Part shown: piece after piece, positions 11,701 through 23,111 of the stretch | Layout of the letters: every line of letters starts with the position of its first letter | How positions within the stretch are numbered: the first letter of the stretch is position 1 | Made by a program: the position numbers and the translations under genes | Origin: Hepsetus odoe | Lineage: Eukaryota; Chordata; Actinopteri; Characiformes; Hepsetidae | Reading direction: 5' to 3' | Length of the DNA: 64,000 nucleotides | Assembly (NCBI GenBank): GCA_017165825.1 | Contig: CM029370.1 | Location: 27,910,146 to 27,974,145, forward strand | Notes under the pieces: generated by a model | Database searches by the model: none | Told to the model about the DNA's origin: nothing | Seen by the model: the letters and a program-made list of their open reading frames with translations, nothing else

Positions 11701-13182
11701 CTTTTTTACTTTTTATTTTTCTCATTTTGTTTCACTCTTCTGTTTCTAGAGTCTTTAAAGAGACTCAGGGATACGTTTCACTGACGGCTGTAGTTGCATA
11801 ACTGTGTATGTGACAAATAAAGTGCTCGAATCTTGAATATTTATTGAATACGGGACCATTTTCTGCAATCCGGAAAGGTTGTGTTTATACATCTGTCTTT
11901 GGTTGGTAACATTAGTGATTTTCTGACTTAATTGATGATTAATTCTCAAATAAAAAGCTTTATGTGTGTGTGTGTGTATTTCTATGCTAAACACTAATGT
12001 TAATAAACCCAAAAATATATATATATATATAATTTGCTTAAGCCCCTAAAACTTTTACCCAGCTCTGCAGCGTTTTTAAATTTTGACTCTCCCTTTTATA
12101 AAACTAATTTCTGAATATAAATGCATCTCTCTTGCCCTTCGGTTGGTACACATGGCACTGATGTTCATCACGAATAAAGCATAACAACAAGCGTTGAATA
12201 ATTTCTGCTTCGTCACAATTGATTGGTTTGTCAGTGGACCAATCACAAAGAACCCAAACAAAGTTTGATTCACAGCAAAGCATCTTCACTGTAATCCAGC
12301 AAAGCAACAGCGCTCTCAGCAGGACTCTGTCTAGAAAGCAAGAACCAAAGGCTTTAAGGCGTCATCTGTTTCAAACGGTGAAATTTTTTTATTTGCTTAT
12401 TTTTTTTAATCAAAAATAATGCTAACCGAAATGCAATGTACATGTAAATGAATGTCCAATTCCAATTTGACTTCATTATTAATGATTTTTTACATTTTAA
12501 ATATAATATTACGCTCAATATCTTATGATGTAGCAATTTACTCTTCCTGCATTGTTTTTAAAATGATTTAATTATTTTAAAAAGTGGTGCGATACGCTTT
12601 GAATCACTCGATTCACTCAATCACTCGATTAGACACTTGTCGCAGCCTGGACTTCAAATTAAAAATTGTACTAAAAAGAGCTGAAACACTCATAATAAAG
12701 TTATGATTGGGGGAAAGTAGAGTTTTAGAAAATCACTTGTAATCAAAATGGCAGGAAGGAGAGCTACAGAAACGAGCCCTTTAGAACAGAACTCAGTGGA
12801 CGCAGGTATATTTTAGATGTGAAGAAAGGACACTGTAAATTGATGTCTCCCATTGCCAGCCTTAATTCCACCTTAAGTACCATAGCAGCTACTCTGCAGC
12901 TCGTTAAGGTGGTATTGAGCAGTGGAATAAGTAGGGAAGGGCACACTGGAAAGAGTAAAACTCTTTGGATGGAATTACTGAATGAAGGTTATTTAGCACA
13001 GGTGGGAAATCAAGGTGCAGAAAAGAAATCCACTCCAGGATTTTGCTCCGACCGCAGCTTTCTGCTCTGCGCGCAGGCCACCGCTAGGGGGTGCCTGTGA
13101 GGTTCAAACGAAAACCTGGAGCGGATCGTCAATTTCTGGACCAGGAATTGTTCAAATCTGGAGTTTTCTAACAGCTACTCAC
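11701..13182 (-). other. AT-rich part of cfap61 intron 1
   Basis: Between the Tc1 element and the first exon. Holds short TG and AT runs (11,960 and 12,017). A CCGCTAGGGGGTGCC at 13,081 resembles a CTCF core. Nothing coding was seen. Confidence 0.5.
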
Positions 13183-13325
13183 AGAAGATAGAGGACATTC
13201 ACTCTGCCGAACACGGCGGTTGTTGCGGGGGTGATGAGGGCGCCGATCTGCTGAGCCTCAGAGGATTCAGTCCGCCTGACAGTGACGGGCTCCACTTTGC
13301 CAGAGGAGGATGTGATGGTCGTCAT
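13183..13325 (-). CDS. cfap61: cfap61 first coding exon
   Basis: The ATG at 13325-13323 opens MTTITSSSGKVEPVTVRRTE, matching the start of human CFAP61, and the exon ends in VNVLYLL before a GTGAGT donor. A CCCCAG sits six bases upstream of the ATG, so an upstream non-coding exon is possible. The next coding exon, at 9679, continues in frame with EKANLAVTL. The 3.5-kb intron between them holds the nested transposons at 10.1-11.7 kb. Confidence 0.85.
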
Positions 13326-13733
13326 GATGACCTGGGGCGAAAAACAACACAAATAAAATACTATTACTGAGCAACAGAACACTGCTACACACTCAGATAG
13401 AAGCTCTCTTAATCGTATAATACAAAACTGGTGCTCAATCGCGAAGAAAACGCCTAAACCCGGAAAAAATCCTGTTTCGTTTCGATGAAGTGGGAAAAAA
13501 ATCCTTACAAACTCACCCAGCTCTAGCTTGGCGTCTCGTTGCCGTGGTAACGGTGCGTCGTGACGTGTACATGGCTACGTCTCACGTCATACGTCCGTCG
13601 TTCCCTCGCGAACGCAATGGCGGAAAACTTGGTCGTGTTGTGCGAGTGCTGAGGATTTTCTGCCCGTTTTACACATTTTCTTTCAGCTCAGTTTAGCCTC
13701 TCGCAGTGCCGCGGCCCCGATCATAACCCAATC
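13326..13733. promoter_or_regulatory. Divergent CpG-rich promoter between cfap61 and crnkl1
   Basis: Only 408 bases separate the two start codons. The stretch 13,520-13,740 is rich in CpG, unlike the AT-rich surroundings, and holds several ACGT cores of CRE type (around 13,559, 13,573 and 13,583). No TATA box is evident. The human CFAP61-CRNKL1 pair is also divergent. This is inferred to be a shared housekeeping-type promoter; the transcription starts are not visible. Confidence 0.75.
13538..13551. promoter_or_regulatory. RFX X-box motif
   Basis: GTTGCCGTGGTAAC is an almost perfect inverted X-box (two GTTRCC half sites around a 2-base spacer), the site bound by RFX factors that drive cilium genes. 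It lies 213 bases upstream of the cfap61 ATG and 183 bases upstream of the crnkl1 ATG. The natural target is cfap61, not crnkl1. Confidence 0.75.
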
Positions 13734-16700
13734 ATGGCGTCCACCGCGGCGGGGAAGCAGAGGATTCCCAAAGTGGCCAAGGTGAGAGCGATTTTCCGCG
13801 CTCGCTGCTAGTTATGGAGCTAGCGCCAACGGGCGCGTTCCAATCCGAGTCAGCGGCGTCTCGACAGTGACGTTACTGATTCCTTTTGAAATGTATATAA
13901 TTGATACATAATAGTTTAAAAGTTCCTAAAAGTTCCTGCACATGGGTTTGTGAGCTTGTGGGATTACATCCAGTTTATATGAAACAAGGAGTAGACAAAA
14001 GTGAGAAAAGGTTTACTTTGATGTACACTACAAAGTGCACCCTAGCTAGGATACAACTGCTCAAATTGGAGCGCGCCCTGGGTCGAGTTCAGGCAGCTGT
14101 TTTGGTCGCTTTACACTGCTTTAATTTAGGCTCCCTGTTCTCAGATGGAAGCTTGGCTTAGAGGAGCACGAGAACTGTGATTTAGTGGACTATAAAAACA
14201 CAAACACACAAAAACAAAAAAACAGCTATTGAAAGCGCCCAGGGAGCAGTGATGGGCACAGTACCTCAAGGGTACCTCAAGGCAACCTACTGGTCTGGGA
14301 TCTGAACCCATGACCTTCTGATACTGGGGTCGACTCCCTAACCACTTGGCCGCCTCATGAGTGAATAAATGTGTTTATTCTCTCGCAGGTGAAGAATAAA
14401 GCTCCAGCGGAGGTGCAGATCACCGCCGAGCAGCTGCTCCGAGAAGCCAAGGAGAGAGAACTCGAGCTTCTTCCTCCTCCACCCAAACAGAAGATCACTG
14501 ATGAAGAAGAGCTAAATGACTACAAGTTACGAAAACGCAAGGTAAGCGGGATCCTTTCAACACTGGTGTCGATCGCTGCGTCTTCAACGTGCACCTTGAG
14601 GGATCCGATCAGTGTTTAGGCCAGCTGAGAACTTCCCTCTCGGGTGGACGTGCGTCCACATCACATTCGTAGTTGTGAAAGTGTCCCCACATTATCAAAA
14701 ACCACTTTGATAAATTGTCCTCACATCGGAAACAAAACAAAAAAAAGAGTCGCTGAGGCTTCTTTTTTTCCTCCCTTCTCTCTCATATCCATTAGTTGCT
14801 TTAGTGATTCATCATCTTCATCGTTCTTCATTCTTTCTGCTATCACCACATCCGTCTCCATGCCTTCCTGTCTTCTGCATTGTCCTCTCCCACCACATCC
14901 ATGTCCTTCCTCTTCTCTTGCCTGCTCCGTCCTCAACATCCCTCTCCTGATAGACTCCTCGTCTCTCCTCACGTCTCTGACTTTGTCTCTAGATCGTCCA
15001 ACCTGAGCTGTCCCTCTAAAACACTTCCCTTCTTCCAGACTTGAATTGAGCGGTGGAGAAACGAGTGAAATATTGAAGTTCCTTTATGCTGCTGTTCGTT
15101 TCCGTGATTATATTTGGATGCTTCTTCTCTTCAACTCGTTAGACAGAAGAAGAATTCTCCAACTTTGAGATAAAGGCCTGTTTCTGGCTGTTGAAATAAA
15201 ACATTTCATCTTCAAATGGAGAATCTTACACCTTGGCATTCTCAAAGAACAGGAAGCAATGCAGTGGAGAACTTTAGCTCCTGAAGACGCCGCAGAAATG
15301 TCTGTTTTTCTATTAAATTCCTTTATTTTTTCACAGAAAAGTTTAAAATTGTTAGTGTGAGCTTTAACATGGAACATACTTATTAAGCAATTAATTAATT
15401 ATGTTCCACGGAAGAGAGATCAGTGCTTTTGATGATGATTACATATTTATGCAAGATTAGTATTAATCTGAAACCTACATTTCTTTTGTGTGAGTGCTAA
15501 GAAGTGATCACCGAAAGGAAGTCAACGTGATTACTCCTCGCCATCCAGTCGTGATTCGATCTCTGGAGGTGGACGCATCAAAGAGGACGTCTCGACACGG
15601 GCTCGATTTTTTGGACTTTAAACATTTGTGTTTTTTTTTTTTAAGGGATTTGAGGACAACATCAGGAAGAACAGAACGGTCATAAGTAACTGGATAAAGT
15701 ATGCACAATGGGAGGAGAGTCTGAAGGAAATCCAGAGGTAGGACAGGCAGTTCTGTAAACGTCCCGCCGGAGGAGACGCACCTTTAAACGCCTTTCTGTT
15801 TCTGTCCTTTCCGATCGCAGAGCTCGTTCTATTTACGAGCGAGCGCTGGATGTAGATCACCGCAACGTCACGCTGTGGCTGAAATATGCCGAGATGGAGA
15901 TGAAGAGCCGGCAGGTCAATCACGCCCGCAACATCTGGGACCGAGCCATAACCATCCTGCCTCGAGTCAACCAGTTCTGGTAATAACACGTCCCATTAAA
16001 AGGAAAGGCCTTATTTCTGTTTTCAAGATTTACCCCTCAGAGTGACGTCTAAAAGTCATTTTAGTTTAGCGTCGCAGAGGAACTTGACACTTCTTAACAT
16101 GTAGTGATCGGACATGGGGGTTGCCATGTCCACAAATATAGTGTTTTTTTTTTTTTTACTCATCACTAATCAACCAGTAATACCAGTTCAGTTCAAATTG
16201 TAAATGTTAAAGTAAAAAAAAACATGGTTTTGTGTGTCTGCTTACAGAACTTCATTGTACTTGTGCCCCTAAACTGCACCTCAGCTGCAGTAGAATTAGA
16301 CCAGAAAGGGCAGAAGTGGTCCTGCTCTAGTTGTATTTAACGGTGTGCGTTTGGAACACCCTCACAGGTACAAGTACACCTACATGGAGGAGATGCTGGG
16401 GAACGTGGCTGGCTGCAGGCAGGTGTTCGAGCGCTGGATGGAGTGGGAGCCTGAAGAACAAGCCTGGCACTCTTACATCAACTTTGAGCTGCGCTACAAA
16501 GAGGTGGACAAGGCCCGCACCATCTACGAAAGATATATCCTCACCCTGCCGGAGTCTCGTGGAACAGGAGCTCCTCCTTTTGGATGAAATATTAGCCGCC
16601 CTTGCTCGGAACGTCCCCATCCAGTAGATGTGAACTTCTTCTTTAGGTGTAAAGTCAGAGTAACAGAAGTGTGGGTTTTAAGAGCCCAGCGTCTGTCTCT

Positions 16701-19700
16701 GATCATGTCTGAGTGAACAGCGAGATTAGTTTTTATGATTTTCTCTCCCACGCTTGAGAGTGGATCTCGTAAGCGCTTTATTCTTGGGCTGAAACACTCT
16801 GTCATTTTCTGAGCCGCTTGTCCTAACTAAGGTCGAGGGAGGCGTTGGAGGCCGTAACAGCTCTCAGGTCGCCAGTCCATCACAGGGCCGGGCCTGAAAC
16901 GTTTAGGGAAAATATCTGCCTGCAATTCTTTCTGTGATCTTTGTACTGATTATTGTATTTTTAAAGCTTTTAGAAACAATTTGTAGAAATTTCAGTTTTG
17001 AGATCCAAGTAGATTTCCTCATTTCTGCATTTTCAGATCTTTATTAGTATTTATGCACATGGAAAACACGTTTTCATTGAATCCCTCGATCATCATCATT
17101 AATAACCCGCCGGTATTGGTTACCACACACGTGGAATGGAATTAGAAGTGCAGGTCTCGATGTGTTTCGTTATGAAATGTCCGGCCTTATTTGAAGTCCA
17201 CCAGGTTGGTCCTGTTGTCCTTAACTCCGCTGCACTCGTGATCGTTCATCCGGAGGTGAAGAACTGGATCAAATACGCTCGTTTCGAGGATAAGCACGGC
17301 TACATCGCTCATGGACGGAAGGTGTTTGAGAGAGCCGTGGAGTTCTTCGGTGAAGAGCATGTGGATGAGAACCTCTTCGTGGCCTTTGCTAAATTTGAGG
17401 AGAAGCAGAAAGAGGTAACTTCCTGCACGGGTGGCCAGGCAGGAGCCGTTCGATTACAGTGCTTTCCAGACATCACGCAAGCATGTGTGTTTCATTTGTT
17501 TGGTTTTTTTCTCCTCAGTTTGAACGGGTTCGGGTCATCTACAAGTACGCCCTGGACAGAATCCCTAAACAGCAGGCTCAGGAGCTCTTCAAGAACTACA
17601 CCGTGTTTGAGAAGAAGTTTGGAGACAGGAGAGGAATCGAAGACGTTATCGTCAGCAAAAGGAGATTTCAGTACGAGGAGGAGGTCAAGGTTGGGGGATA
17701 TATATTCATTTTTATTATTATTCTGTTTTCTTCTCCTCGTTCTAGTTTGGACCGCAAAAAATAATCTTAAAATCGGGATCTCGGTTCCTTACCGGTTTTG
17801 TGAGTTCGAGAAGCTGTGTGGTCTCTGATGGAGCTCTCACAAAAGTTCTTCACCTCCCTCTCTACACAGAAATGAAACCGCTTGAAGATGAGGATTTGGC
17901 AGAGGTTTGAATCCTCATTTGCCGCGTAGTGATTTGTTTGACGTCCTCTTGTTTAGGCGAACCCGCACAACTACGACGCCTGGTTCGATTACCTGCGCCT
18001 GGTGGAGAGCGACGCCGACGCGAATACGGTCCGAGAGGTGTACGAAAGAGCCATCGCCAACATTCCCCCCATCCAGGAAAAGAGACACTGGAGACGCTAC
18101 ATTTACTTATGGATCAACTATGCTCTTTATGAGGAACTGGAGGTCAAGGTCAGAGCTGGTTTCTCTTCTGAAGGCTCAGGAGGCTTCAAGCTGACCGTTT
18201 TTCCCACCTTTTAGTAGAGAAGTTCTTGAAATCTAAAATCTGTGCAGCCATGCATGTTTTGCGTCTGTGTGCATAACGTGTGTTTGGTTTTCGCGGCAGG
18301 ATCCTGAGAGAACACGGCAGGTGTATCAGGCATGCTTGGAGCTCATCCCCCACAAAAAGGTAGAGACCAAAGTTTCCAAAGCTACCAGAGTGCAGTGTGA
18401 TGTAGGATTGCAGTTCAAACCTTTGTCATTTGTTCTGTTAACAGTTCACGTTCGCCAAATTATGGCTGTTGTATGGCCAGTTTGAAATTCGCCAGAAGAA
18501 CCTGCAGAATGCCAGACGAGGCCTGGTAAGATCGAACCCTTTCATACCCTTTTATCATCAGCAGCATGATGAGAGCTTGAAGACGTGTCTGCTCTCACAC
18601 TAGGGCACAGCAATAGGGAAATGCCCCAAAAACAAGCTGTTCAAGGGCTACATCGAGCTGGAGCTGCAGCTGAGGGAGTTCGACCGCTGCAGGAAGCTGT
18701 ATGAGAAATACCTGGAGTTTGCCTCGGAGAACTGCACCACCTGGATCAAGTTTGCAGAGCTGGAGACCATCCTGGGCGATACAGACAGAGCGCGGGCCAT
18801 ATTCGAGCTGGCCATCGGTCAGCCTCGCCTGGACATGCCAGAGGTAAGATCCCTCACCTCTTTTCATCTGTTCTCAGTTTTGCCTTCAGTGGATCCGCTA
18901 ATGAGGTTTAAGCGAAGATGCCTCTGGAATCGTTGAATGATCACAGCAGCTTTTCTAATGTCCAGGTGCTGTGGAAGTCCTACATTGACTTTGAGATTGA
19001 GCAGGAGGAGTATGAATACACACGAGGGCTTTATAAGAGACTCCTGGAGCGAACCCAACACGTCAAGGTGAGCACACTTCCTCAGACCCGAACATGCTTT
19101 GAAGGAACAGCTTCAGGTTCACACGGTCTGACTGCAGGTCATCCTGTGCAGACCTGCTTTCAATGATCTAATGGAGGAAAAAAACTCAATTCAGATCCCA
19201 CTCACTTCAGAACGCAGGCGCCTGAGGAATCCGTCACATTGGTTGCACGTTTACAGCATTTAGGAGACGTTCTTATCCAGAGGAACGTGCATCAGTGCTT
19301 CATGGTCAACATCTGCTCTTCATTCCTGTAACCAAGGAATAGGTCAGCAGCTGTTGATCAATTTGTTGCCAGATGTTAAAGTGGTGCTCGAGTGGACCAA
19401 AAGGTTGCAGGTTCAGATGCCACCTCCAGCACTACCACCATTGGGTTCCTGAGCAAAACCCTGAACCCCAGGTTGTTTGAAGGTTCCTGTAATTAGGAAC
19501 TGGAAGTGTGTTTGGATACGGGTGTCTGCTAAATGCTGTAAAAGCGATCTTTTTAGATAGAAAAGAGAAGAAAACGTAGATGTTTAAGCAGGTTCCTCAC
19601 CTGTTTGCACTTGGCTGCAGGTCTGGATCAGTTTTGCCCAGTTTGAGCTGTCGGTGGACAACGAGGACCGGCTCCAGAGGTGCAGGCAGGTGTACGAGGA

Positions 19701-20969
19701 GGCCAACAAGAGCCTGCGGAGCTGTGAGGAGAAGGAGGAGAGACTGATGCTGCTGGAGTCCTGGAAAGACTTTGAGCAGGAGTTTGGCACCTTCGCCAAC
19801 AAGGACCGAGTGAGGAAACTGCTGCCGGAGAAGGTGAAGAAGAGGAGGAAGCTGACGGCGGAGGACGGGGTGAGATTTTTGGGCCGTTTTCTAAGCGGAC
19901 GTGAGGTTCGTACATGTCTGATCTGAGACCGTCTGGTGCGAATTGAGTTTCACCACAAGTTCATTCGGTGGTTATTTTTTAAAGGACCCGTTTTATGGAA
20001 AAAGTGATTTTTTTCCCCTCCAAAATCAAAGGCTGTTGTAGCATCTAACAGAGGTTACGGGTATAAAACATTCACTTCTGGAACCAAGTTTTTTTTTTGA
20101 GTATCAATTCAGTCTAAAGAATAACATTTTTAACTGCTCTTCAATCACATGAGATAAAAAAAAAAAAAAAAAAAAAAAAACACTTGGTATCCTTTAAATC
20201 ATTACTGTTCAGTTTTGGAGAACAATACAAAATTAAACATTCCTGGCTCTTTAAAAAACAATTTGTTTAATTTGAAGTGAATTTTTAAAGGGCAGCAATT
20301 TTAACTACATTGTCTATTTTATATATAAAACAATCAAACGGCTGGTTTTGATTGGAGAATAATGGTAACGAGGAAAAGGATTTGAATCGGTTTAAGCAAA
20401 TTACGTTGTCTGAGAGAATTCGGCCAAAATAGAAGGTTTTTGGATTATTTTCCATATTTCTGTCGAGTACAGACACCGTATTCTAAGGCTTAACATTAGA
20501 AATGGGTTGTTTTGTCAGAAACGAGTGTCGACGTCGTGGTGTAATATTGCAGTCAGTAACCGTTTCCTCTTACATGCCGTCATATTGTGCCGTAACACTT
20601 CTCCCCCCCCCTTTCCAGTCGGACGCAGGATGGGAGGAGTACTACGACTACATCTTCCCAGAGGATGCTGCCAATCAGCCCAACCTCAAACTCCTGGCTA
20701 TGGCCAAGATGTGGAAGAAACAGCAACAAGAAGAGGAGACGGAGCCAGAACCTCAAGAGGAACCAGAGGCAGAAAAGGAGGAGAAAAGTGCCCTCTCGAC
20801 GCTGAGAGAAGAGGAGGAGGAGAAGGAAGAGGAAGAGGGCTCAGGGTCTCAGGAGCCTGAAAAGAAAGTGTACGATGATCGTGATGACAGCGGCAGCAGC
20901 AGCAGCAGCGAGAGTGAGGAAGAGAGCAGTGAAGGAAAGAAGAAGCCAGATGCTGCAGAGAAAGACTAG
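13734..20969 (+). CDS. crnkl1: Crooked neck pre-mRNA splicing factor 1 (Crnkl1)
   Basis: A spliceosome core protein of the Prp19/NTC complex (yeast Clf1), which acts in the nucleus as a scaffold during activation. Fourteen coding exons: 13734-13781, 14389-14541, 15646-15737, 15821-15979, 16368-16534, 17236-17414, 17519-17689, 17957-18148, 18300-18359, 18445-18525, 18604-18843, 18966-19067, 19621-19869, 20619-20969. They join in frame to 747 residues. The protein starts MASTAAGKQRIPKVAKVKNK, identical to the human short form, followed by a long array of HAT helix pairs (for example residues 70-600: WLKYAEMEMKSRQVNHARNI, WIKFAELETILGD) and SDAGWEEYYDYIFPEDAANQ. The last exon ends in an acidic, serine-rich tail of about 70 residues that is longer than the human short form as remembered. 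All introns are GT-AG except the AT-AC intron after 16534. No lesions are seen. Confidence 0.97.
14223..14361 (-). mobile_element. SINE family A, 5' part
   Basis: Body and tRNA-like head only, just upstream of crnkl1 exon 2. Confidence 0.75.
14755..15020 (-). mobile_element. RTE-like LINE fragment in crnkl1 intron 2
   Basis: The minus strand holds RRDEESIRRGMLRTE, the same C-terminal tail as at 2,972, in a decayed copy. Confidence 0.65.
16535..17235 (+). other. crnkl1: U12-type AT-AC intron of crnkl1
   Basis: The intron starts ATATCCTC and ends GCAC. A GTCCTTAAC branch motif places its branch A about 12 bases before the 3' end. These fit the minor-spliceosome consensus (ATATCCTT, TTCCTTRAC, AC end). 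Joining 16534 to 17236 gives YERFVIVHPEVKNW, matching human YERFVLVHPDVKNW. No GT-AG pair gives this join. Confidence 0.9.
16797..16885 (-). repeat. Repeat family C fragment in the U12 intron
   Basis: Minus-strand 3' end of the family, inside the AT-AC intron of crnkl1. Confidence 0.6.
19378..19545 (+). mobile_element. SINE family B copy in a crnkl1 intron
   Basis: Near full length between crnkl1 exons 12 and 13. A short inverted piece of the same family lies just before it at 19,250-19,330. Confidence 0.7.
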
Positions 20970-21051
20970 TGTATAGAATTTTTTTTTTGTCATCTCCCCC
21001 AAAAAACTGATACAAGTTCCATTGTTTCTAAAAACTACTGTTTTATAACTA

Positions 21052-21057
21052 AATAAA
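21052..21057 (+). terminator. crnkl1 polyadenylation signal
   Basis: AATAAA lies 83 bases after the crnkl1 stop, in an AT-rich 3' UTR. Confidence 0.6.
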
Positions 21058-21332
21058 TGCAAAAAAACAAAACATTTTGTCACTTAATGTAGTTAAGCGT
21101 ACCTGCTTTATAAATCTGGAAAAAGAAAAATTGAAAAGAAAACGGAACATCTGTCAATACCTTTTTAATCAGGTGTTAAAATCGGAGTATCTTGACATAC
21201 GAGAAGCATAAAATAACAAGCAGAGCTCGTTTTAAACCAGGTTCACAAAGCAGTGACCCTCTGACGGTTAAGGGTTTAGAGAAAAGTCAACTTTGATCAT
21301 CGTGTGAAAGAAGTCTTGCCAAAACCTGCGGC

Positions 21333-21338
21333 TTTATT
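21333..21338 (-). terminator. naa20 polyadenylation signal
   Basis: AATAAA on the minus strand lies 47 bases after the naa20 stop. The 3' ends of naa20 and crnkl1 therefore face each other across about 275 bases. Confidence 0.6.
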
Positions 21339-21384
21339 TTCCCAATATGGGGCACAGAGGGAGTCAGAGAGCCACTCTTCAGTG

Positions 21385-22777
21385 TTATTCTATGTCCTCG
21401 GGTCTAACGGGGTGTGGCAGTGGAATAATGGACTTCTTCTCTGTGTCCCGGGACAAAGCTTTCCTCATGTCTGCAGACAAAAGGCAAAAGTCTAATGAGT
21501 AAAATGTGGACCAAGCCATAATTTAAAGGTTAAAAACTTAGTTTACCATAAGCATCTTCATCTGGTTCTCCGTTACTCGCGGAATAATATTCTATCACGG
21601 TTCTGTAGACGCTGTAGCCCAGCTGTTTGTACATGTTTACTGCAACTTGATTGGAGACTCTGACGAAGAGGTCAACGAAGAATCCTCCTTTCCTACAAAT
21701 GAACAAACGCAGATTCAGCATCGTCTGTTAATTCAGTGGTCCTGGCAACAGCAGCAGTTTACTGAGAATTAAAAGGTGGAGAAAAAAAAATAATCAATAT
21801 GAAAACGAAAGTGACCCGACCAGCCAAACAGCATAAAGTTTCAAACCACAGCAGATCATCCATCCATTTCTTCCTGTCCTCTGCATCTTCCTCCTTCACA
21901 CCGACCACCTGCATGTCCTCTCTCACCACATCCATAAACCTCCTCTTTGGTCTTCCTCTTCTCTTCTTTCCTGGCAGCTCCATCTTCAACATCATCCTCT
22001 TAATAGACTCCTCATCTCTTCTCTGGACACGTCCACACCAACGCAACCTTGCTTCTCTAACTTTGTCTCCAAAATGTCCAACCTGATCTGTCCCTCTAAT
22101 ATACTCATTTCTAATCCTGTCCATCCTCGTCACACCCAACGAACATCTCACCATCTTTAGCTCTGACACCTCCAGCTCCGCCTCCTGTCTTTTCATCAGC
22201 ACCACTGTCTAACCCGTAGAGCATAGCTGATCTCAATACCGTCCCGAAAACCTTCCCTTTTACTCTCGCTGGTACCCGTCTGTCACAGATCACTCCAACC
22301 TGCCTGACTCTCCTCTTCACCTCTCTTCCACTCTCGCTCTTTACTCTGAACTGTTGATCAAATAGAAACTAAAGACCGGAAACTGCTAAACTGGGTCGGT
22401 GCTAAAGTTTTCAACCTTGTGCTCAAACGACTCTGCTGCATTAGGTGGCAAAATGAAGAGAATTTCCACCTTCCACAAAGCACAGTACCTTTCTGAGATT
22501 TCCTCCAGCATCTCCATGAGCTTGGCGGCGAGTCCCAGTCTTCTAAACTCAGGGGCCACTGACAGAGCGGTCACATGACCGTGCCACTCTTCTCGCGCAA
22601 CTGAGCCTTCAGCCTTTCCCATTACTTCTCATGAAGCAGGAGACCAGGTGAATCATTTAACAAAATAAAATCATAATGGGGGGGAAAAAATAAAAAGAAA
22701 GATGAGCCATGAAGGTCATCCAGGATGTCAATGTATATGTTTAGGTGAAGACTTGAGAGGCTCTTTTTCTTAAGTTG

Positions 22778-22809
<32 letters not shown>

Positions 22810-23066
22810 TTACAATTTTAGATCAAAGTACGGGTATCATTAAATGTAAAGTGAAAGTGAATATGCCAACACAGTGAACTACAAAGAAATGCCTCCTGTT
22901 TTTAACCCACACACAGCAGTGGGCAGCCACATCAGTGCCCAGAGAGCAGTGATGGGGATGGTACCTTGCTCAAGAGTACTTCAGAGCAACCTACTGGACC
23001 TTCTGATCCTGGGACCTAATCCCTAAACATTAGCACAACGTTGCCTCCTATATAATAAATACATAT

Positions 23067-23111
<45 letters not shown>

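Larger units (their letters stand above)
1502..13325 (-). pseudogene. cfap61: cfap61 (cilia- and flagella-associated protein 61), 5' half, probably decayed
   Basis: CFAP61 is a motile-cilium and sperm-flagellum protein of the calmodulin/radial-spoke region of the axoneme. Recognised exons, in transcript order: 13325-13183, 9679-9529, 9433-9357, 9023-8956, 7444-7327, 7188-7056, 5807-5582, perhaps 4724-4680 and 4473-4409, then 2900-2768, 2604-2452, 2371-2294, 2137-1931 and 1721-about 1502. Diagnostic peptides include FLAELIEAQDE, CHRHKHCPRLHVR, FYFS-type YFSHYQREEHG and VPVRPRRQIIYPLEELGIN, all close to human CFAP61. The first six exons keep phase exactly (230 codons). Exon 5807-5582 changes frame near 5746 and runs to a TGA at 5726-5724, giving a predicted 257-residue product. 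Further lesions lie near 2792, 2131, 1950 and 1573. An exon joining 4409 to 2900 was not found, because the phases there do not fit. The 3' half would lie beyond the window edge. Identity is sure; loss of function is inferred. Confidence 0.85.
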
